Assembly: GCA_036971475.1 (NCBI GenBank) | Contig: JBAIZL010000001.1 | Coordinates: 209,035,841 to 209,099,840 of the forward strand | DNA from: Prosapia bicincta | Lineage: Eukaryota > Arthropoda > Insecta > Hemiptera > Cercopidae | Direction of reading: 5' to 3' | DNA length: 64,000 bases | Shown here: piece after piece, positions 57,290-64,000 of the stretch | Numbering within the stretch: position 1 is the first letter of the stretch | Layout of the letters: every line of letters starts with the position of its first letter | Notes under the pieces: model-generated | Told to the model about the DNA's origin: nothing | Databases searched by the model: none | What the model saw: only the letters and a program-made list of their open reading frames with translations | Translations under genes and position numbers: made by a program

Positions 57290-57600
57290 ATTAGAGCGTT
57301 AGGTTACATACCTAGGCCACTAGGTAACATTATTATTCCGCGGTAAAATTATTAAGCCGCTTTGTGACATAATTAGGCTGCTAGGTAACATTAGTATGCA
57401 GAGAGGTAACATGATTAGGCTACTAAGTAATATTAGTTGGTCTCTGGGTGATATTATCGAGCAGATAAGTAACATCTTTAAGTCGCTAATTGTTATAGGT
57501 AGGCTGCTAGGTACAATTAATACCTTGCTAGGTAATATTAGTAGTCTGATAGGTAACATAAGACAGATAGGTAAAACTATTAGCTGGTTCACATTAGTAG
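57290..57600. repeat. 21-bp minisatellite, block 2
   Basis: About 14 degenerate units of a form like GCTGCTAGGTAACATTAGTAG. The seven-codon period keeps both strands open: plus 57396-57659 gives heptads such as LLGNISSLIGNIRQ, and minus 57320-57592 gives a leucine/proline-rich frame. I take these as consequences of the repeat. Confidence 0.75.
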
Positions 57601-59855
57601 CGAAGATGTTATCAAAGCCGACATGCTTTTACATTAGCTACGAATGTACTCGGTTTTAATATAGTGAAATAAATTATATTTATGTCTCTAAGGCAACTTC
57701 TAGAACTATTTAAATATCTGACTATATTACATTAAATAATAATGTTCTGTTAACAAATTGTAAAATAGTTTTGAAATTTTAAATACTAGTAAATGTGATC
57801 CGAAGATTTTACTAAATTCTAATAGAGCCCTTATTCCTTATTCTATTTTTAAATTTTTTTATGAGGAGGGATTATTATTTTTATGTTAACATTTTTGGTT
57901 GATTATTATCTTTTTTATAAGGAATTATTGATTAAATAAAAGTTGTAATATTATTGATAGCCGGGGTACGGTTAATTAAGTAACAGTAGGTAACCGAAAT
58001 GTACAACATTTTAAAATAAAATATTTGTGGCTTGAGGTTATTTAATAGTCTATTATTTGGCTAGCTGCACATGTATTAGAAAACATCAGTCACAATGAAA
58101 ACTATATATTGTTATAAGCTTAACTGTTTCCATATCTTTGCTTATCAGTATGTCTGGTGAATGCTGATAAAATCATGGGACAAATTTCAACCTTAGTTTA
58201 GGATATATTTTTTAAAATATAACGTCAAAATAATGGAATTTGTTTCATATTGAATAATGATCACAGATAATTAAAAGAATTTCTATTGAATGTCTGTAAA
58301 ATTACAAACGTATATTTTAAAGGATTTCAAATCTTACCGATGAACTTTTTATTAACAAATGAAATTAATTCAAAGCGAGTGTTGGATGTTTTACCAATCT
58401 ACGACGTTATTTCAAATTCAAAATTAGTATGCATATGGAATCCAGGTCAAACTATGCATTGTTGATGAATCAGTGCTGCAACGGAAACTCTGGTCTTTCT
58501 GCACACTTTATTTTAGCTATTTCGTTATAACTATTTTTATAAATATATTTCGTCAATAAATATAAATAATTGCATAACTCAAAGCAATGAATGAATTACT
58601 ATATGGTTTTGAGATAAATTAGGAGAAATGTTTAATAATATCTTAGTTAGATAACATAAAATACAACATAGAATTACATTGTATTTCCTAATAACATATC
58701 TTTAGTTCAATCACTAGATCCTAGGGTCGCTACTCTCAAGGCATAAACAACAACTGTCAATACAGTCAATTTTAGTTTCTAAAAACTTAGCAATATTTTT
58801 AATGAATCGAATAGGTTAAAAAATAAATCAATTTTAATAATGTGTAACACATTTTAAATGGTGTTACATATTAAAAAAGGAAATTTCAGAAAACGAATAA
58901 GAATGTATTCGAAAATGTAACAATAATAGAACTAGATCAAAAAATTGTGATTTTTTAGAAATAAATCAAATCTCTGGTTGGTAGTGGCATCTGTAGGAAG
59001 AGTTTGAAACTAAGATTAAAGTAATATGCGCACATCGATGCGCGGTGGCTGGGACGCTTGCTTGCTACCGATAATTGAACTCTCTGGTAACCAAGATGTA
59101 GGAGGAGACACATGTCTTGTAGTGCGAGGAGCGAGGAAATGTTTTGTTTTAAATTTTTAATGCGAAAGTCATTTTTTTAATTTCTTGTAATCAGAATATA
59201 GCAGACAGCGCACGTCTCCAATGACAAAGATGGAACGCTGAGTTACTGAAGCCTTTTTCAAAATCATGACCGAGCGAATATTGTGTGGATTGTTCCAATA
59301 GAAGGATGCGAGGCTACACCTTGTTAAAACAGCTAAGTGAACAAATTCAAACTTTAGTGAACTATCACAAAATTTAAATGCTTAAACAGTTTAGTACAAA
59401 ATTAATAAACTTTAAATTTTTCAATACCTACATAAATGTAATTTATGCATTATTTCGTGCATTTGTTTTCAGTTTACATTATAGGAATTAATTATGAAAA
59501 GAGCAAGCAAGCAAACTCGAAAACAGAGTTATTACAGCCATTGATTTGTTAATATGTAAATTTCCTCATAAGTAAATTGTTAAATGTTCACAAATCAGTA
59601 ACGAACGCAGTGTTTCAGAAATATGTATTTTGGTTTGTAATTTTATAATTCTTTTTGCTAAATAAAATATTTTTGATTTGTTTTGATTGAAGATTAAGAG
59701 AGCAATTATTTAACGAGCACACAAATCCCATACGTCTTATTTCAATAAGCCTTTAAATAAGAATTTATTAAGACTCTTCTAGTTTAAATGGTTTAACTTT
59801 GTATTTTAAAACATTCAATACTTATTTCACAAGTAACCTAGTTCTACCTTCAAGA
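57601..59855. other. No gene seen
   Basis: AT-rich DNA. Near 57995-58050 the sequence CCGAAATGTACAA...TTTTAAAATAAAAT resembles the tail in the A1-specific block at 17673-17705. Otherwise unassigned. Confidence 0.45.
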
Positions 59856-59921
59856 TATGAAGAGCGTTACACACAGACAGAAATTTGCCTGACCTGTGGC
59901 GCAGAACTAGAGCACTGGTAA
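59856..59921 (+). pseudogene. Possible short relic of a LINE C-terminal zinc motif
   Basis: One frame reads YEERYTQTEICLTCGAELEHW and then stops. The CxxCGAELE..H pattern resembles the zinc cluster at the end of RNase H-bearing LINE polymerases, as in the relic at 1740-1790. Only 21 codons are readable, so chance is possible. Confidence 0.25.
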
Positions 59922-60158
59922 GTAAAAATTAATTATGTTGGTAATAAGCAATTAATAACACATTTCAAATAAAAGTAGGTAAAACTTACCGAGGTAAAAA
60001 AGGCAAAAACATTACAAATGGTGCAATAATAACTCTCATATTCACAGCATAGTAATTAAATTTTCTCCGCCACCATGTGTTTTTGAATAATATAGTAATA
60101 CCAAGAAGACATAGCGTATTTTAATATCAATTTAAAACTTATAACGTTTTGCACACTC

Positions 60159-60160
<2 letters not shown>
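59922..60160. other. No gene seen
   Basis: AT-rich flank of the GT array. Confidence 0.5.
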
Positions 60161-60712
<552 letters not shown>

Positions 60713-62035
60713 GTGTGTTTTTTGTATTTGTTATTACAATTAACTCTTAAGGTAATTATTTATCTAACCGATTTTATGATGGCATGTTTGCATTTATTTA
60801 TATCTGTAAATATTTGTAACATTTAAATTAACCTAGTAGGAACTTTTTTCAATAAATATTGCTTGCTTATTACGAGTTTTTTGGTTGTTTTGTTATTTTA
60901 AATTATCGTTTTTGTGTGCAGAACAAGAATATTAACTTTATTTTCCGCGGAAAATACGCTAAGTTTAACTTGCGTTAGAATTAGTTATATTACTTTTAAT
61001 GAAAAGTAAATATTTGTATTTGTGATTTGTTTAGACATCTATATTGAACGCAAGGTGACGTCATGTGAACTCTATTCGTACCTTAGATGTGTAGATTTAT
61101 TTGGGTACATGATGTATAATATTACGACCAAATGTATCTGGATACTGCAAAGGTATATTTTAATATAGGCATACGTAGTACGTCACGCCGTTAATACTAG
61201 GTTCCCAAAACAATTGTCCCAACTAAAATATGATAAAAATTAACCATCCGAAGGCTATGACAATAGAATTGATATTCGTGTTCAAAATGTACGAAAATGT
61301 ATAATAAAAAAAAACAAAAATCTTATTTAACAGCACTCAATATTTAGCCTTTTCTCATTAAAATTGTAACTTCTGTCCATCGTCAGTTTTTGCTTGTTTT
61401 GTAGTGTCACGTTAACATTGCTTTCACAGAATTTACCAAAGCAAAGTACTTAACACAAAGTTGGACCAAACTATCGCAACTTTACCAACGACTTACTCCA
61501 ACAGTTAGCAAGCCTCTAAGTTCCAAACTAACATTAACTGCCATTCTAGTTATATAAAGTAAAAAGTAACGAACGTGTTGTAAAAACATCAGACACCACT
61601 AAACAAAAGGTGGGCAGGGCAAAACATAATTTTTCTGTTAAAATGAATTAGGAGTCTTTTAGTTATCAAGAATAACTATGAGTAAAAATGTTTTACATTC
61701 ACAATTTCTTAAAAGAACTATATATTGATAAAAATTTCTAAGCTTTACTACTACAACAAAGTTAGAACTTAACACTTCCCTTGGATTACTTAAAAATTTA
61801 ATTTAACTAATTTTAAACTAAACCAACTAAAATAAAAACCATAGCATAATTTACAGACTAGATGTCTTAACGGTTTAGGAACGTTATGACATGGTCCATA
61901 TCACCCACAACTGGAAAAAATGGAAGTAGCTTCGGTGTAATATCTGTGTGTTTGTGTGTATTTTTGTATGTGTGCGTGTGAAAGAGAGATTATTGTATGA
62001 CAGAGAGGGTATACTGTATTTAATGTGTCTTTGTG

Positions 62036-62037
<2 letters not shown>
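60713..62037. other. No gene seen
   Basis: AT-rich DNA without recognisable coding sequence. A polyadenylation-like AATAAA lies near 60851, but no transcript can be assigned. Confidence 0.45.
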
Positions 62038-62070
<33 letters not shown>

Positions 62071-62122
62071 TGTGTGTTTTGTGTGTGTGTGTGTGTGTGT
62101 GTGAGTGAGTGGGAGTGTGTGT

Positions 62123-62153
<31 letters not shown>

Positions 62154-62167
62154 ATTCGTGTGTGTAT

Positions 62168-62253
<86 letters not shown>
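62038..62253. repeat. (GT)n microsatellite
   Basis: About 216 bases of interrupted GT, followed at 62281-62350 by a segment similar to 56681-56760. Confidence 0.95.
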
Positions 62254-62254
<1 letters not shown>

Positions 62255-62806
62255 AGGATGCGTGTAAGACTGTAGAGAAGAGTATTATCAGTGATATAAT
62301 GTTAGAGTGGGGTACCGATCCTTTCTTTGTAGTTGCAGCTAGTCTGCACCCCCCTGCGGGTCATGACTGTAATAATTTGTGTATATTTTATTTAACCATC
62401 TGAAGTTATATTGAATATAGTTTTTTTAACTAATTGGGAGTTTATTTTTATAAGAGTTTAACACTTGTTTTTAATTTGAGTGTTGAAACATTGAGACTTT
62501 AATGTATTTCTCGATAATTGTGCTGAAGTTTGTAATAAAATCAAGATAATTTACCATTTGATGATCTTTAATAATGTTTTTTCAAAAACCCCAAAATGAT
62601 TTAGTCTTTGAAAAAACGAATTAGTTCTTAGTAATAATAAGGGCCGGATGCCATCTGTTGGTTCATTATCGGTTTATAAGTAAATATTGGGTTAAGTTCC
62701 AGAAAAACACACTTCCATCAAACTCAACTTTGGGTTTCTTATTTATACTGCATTCAGAGCAGACGTCATTATTTAACTATAAAGATATTTTGCTTTGTTT
62801 CCCCCC

Positions 62807-62842
<36 letters not shown>

Positions 62843-64000
62843 ATACACAATTATTTTTATAATTTATAGAATTGTCCTCATCACTACAAGTAATATAATT
62901 GGGTTTTTCAATCATATATAATCTAAAAGTAAACTCTTACATTCGGTAAAAAAAAACTTTTAACATAATAAGAAAGCACCAGAAGTGGGAAACTCCTACT
63001 TTGTTATAAAACATCAAACTACTATGGAGAAAATCTACAAAAAGATGAAAACTTATTTTCTTGCAAACTTGAGTACTTATTCTCTGTTAAATAGAACCCT
63101 AAAGTTACATTTACAAAATGAACTTTTGTCACAGTTTGTTCATGGAGGGATTATTTCTTTTACTATGGTTTCAGCATTTTTAAATCATAATAACTTTTCA
63201 AGTATTTTTGTAAAAATGTTTTATTTATTTTTTTAGTCTAAGATTTAACATTGAGGAAATTATTATTGTTTCGTAAAATATTTTAAAAAAAATAAATTTC
63301 ACAGTCACATCTGGTATTGTGGAAGGTATATCGTCTTGATAAAGTTACAGCGAGCACTAAAACTCTCTTGTTATAAAAGAAAGGTTAGGAAATAAGTTAC
63401 TAATATAATTTCTAAGACAAGACATTGACCGACCGAAGAAATTTGTACACCTTTGTGTAATAATATTTCAAATCTTTTCAATTTATTTCCCAACAAAACA
63501 TTTTCTAGAAGTAAAAGAATATTTCTCCACTATTTCCGCTTAAGACTTCCATTTATGGTCGGCTTAAGGGTATGCAAAGGAATAGTGCGGACCAAGTAGC
63601 TACGGTACAGCTTCTGCCTCCGATATGCCTAAACATATTTCAAGATTGTTTATTACATAACAAGCCTAATTTACCATCTGCTTTATCTAATAGCAACCGC
63701 CTTTTACAAATCAGGGTTTTGACGGTCCATATCATGTTTGTAGGAAAGTACATATACTGACTCAACTCAACCCTCGCTCTCTCAAAGCCAAATGAAAGGT
63801 TAAATGGTCCATACAATAAGAGTCAATAAATATATACCCGTTAATATTGATGAAGCTTATGAAAACCTTTGAAGTATAAAGTATGAGTTTTATAAAAAAA
63901 AAACAGTAAAAACGAGTTTTAGAAACTTGAGATGTCTGTGAAAGCAGACAATGTAATGATATTTGTTAACTTTGTAAACTGACTTTGAAAAGTAAATATA
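62254..64000. other. No gene seen
   Basis: AT-rich DNA with a short (CT)n tract at 62806-62839. Open frames of 60-87 codons (for example 62985-63236) show no domain and AT-driven composition. Confidence 0.45.

Noticed and set aside
62985..63236. 83-codon frame MGNSYFVIKHQTTMEK...
   Set aside because: AT-rich composition, no motif and no neighbouring support; likely a random open frame.

Overview
The window looks like repeat-dense, AT-rich, non-genic DNA from an arthropod, most likely an insect. This is inferred from its content: an intact mariner transposon, gypsy and BEL/Pao LTR retrotransposons, several Penelope-like (PLE) fragments, a LINE relic, a Tigger/pogo-like relic, and very long (TA)n, (GT)n and (CA/CT)n microsatellites. 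I found no cellular protein-coding gene, tRNA, rRNA or CRISPR array. Every protein signature I could recognise belongs to a transposable element.

Layout. 1-2.0 kb: an internally deleted LINE (ORF1 start, then RNase H and a C-terminal zinc region, all broken). 2.9-3.1 kb: a faint GIY-YIG relic. 4.5-6.5 kb: an old solo LTR on the minus strand. 7.4-16.1 kb: a young gypsy-type element with two 2,017-bp LTRs that differ at only three positions. It carries a broken gag, a canonical -1 frameshift signal and a protease ORF, but no reverse transcriptase or integrase. 16.3-37.2 kb and 37.2-54.0 kb: two tandem copies of a large segmental duplication (order A-B-A-B). Each copy has since acquired its own insertions. 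Copy 1 carries a 3.9-kb unclassified insertion in a (CA)n tract (26.8-30.6 kb). Copy 2 carries an intact mariner (40.3-41.6 kb) and an internally deleted BEL/Pao element (45.0-48.3 kb). Both copies share a dead PLE with a mutated RT catalytic box and a Tigger-like transposase relic. Between A1 and B1 lie a foldback structure (18.8-21.0 kb), a MITE and a second PLE fragment with a GIY-YIG domain (24.0-24.9 kb). 54-64 kb: apparently single-copy DNA with a 42-bp minisatellite, a 21-bp minisatellite and three very long (GT)n arrays.

History. The shared and unshared insertions give a relative order. The PLE and Tigger relics predate the duplication. The duplication predates the BEL, mariner and 3.9-kb insertions. 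The gypsy element, with about 0.15% LTR divergence, is among the youngest events. Three LTR-type insertions lie inside GT/CA repeats, which suggests a preference for alternating purine-pyrimidine DNA. The most interesting items are the gag-pro frameshift signal in a polymerase-less element, this GT-repeat targeting, the unclassified 3.9-kb insertion with a clean empty site in the sister copy, and hammerhead-like ribozyme remnants. I do not see a clearly new multigene system.
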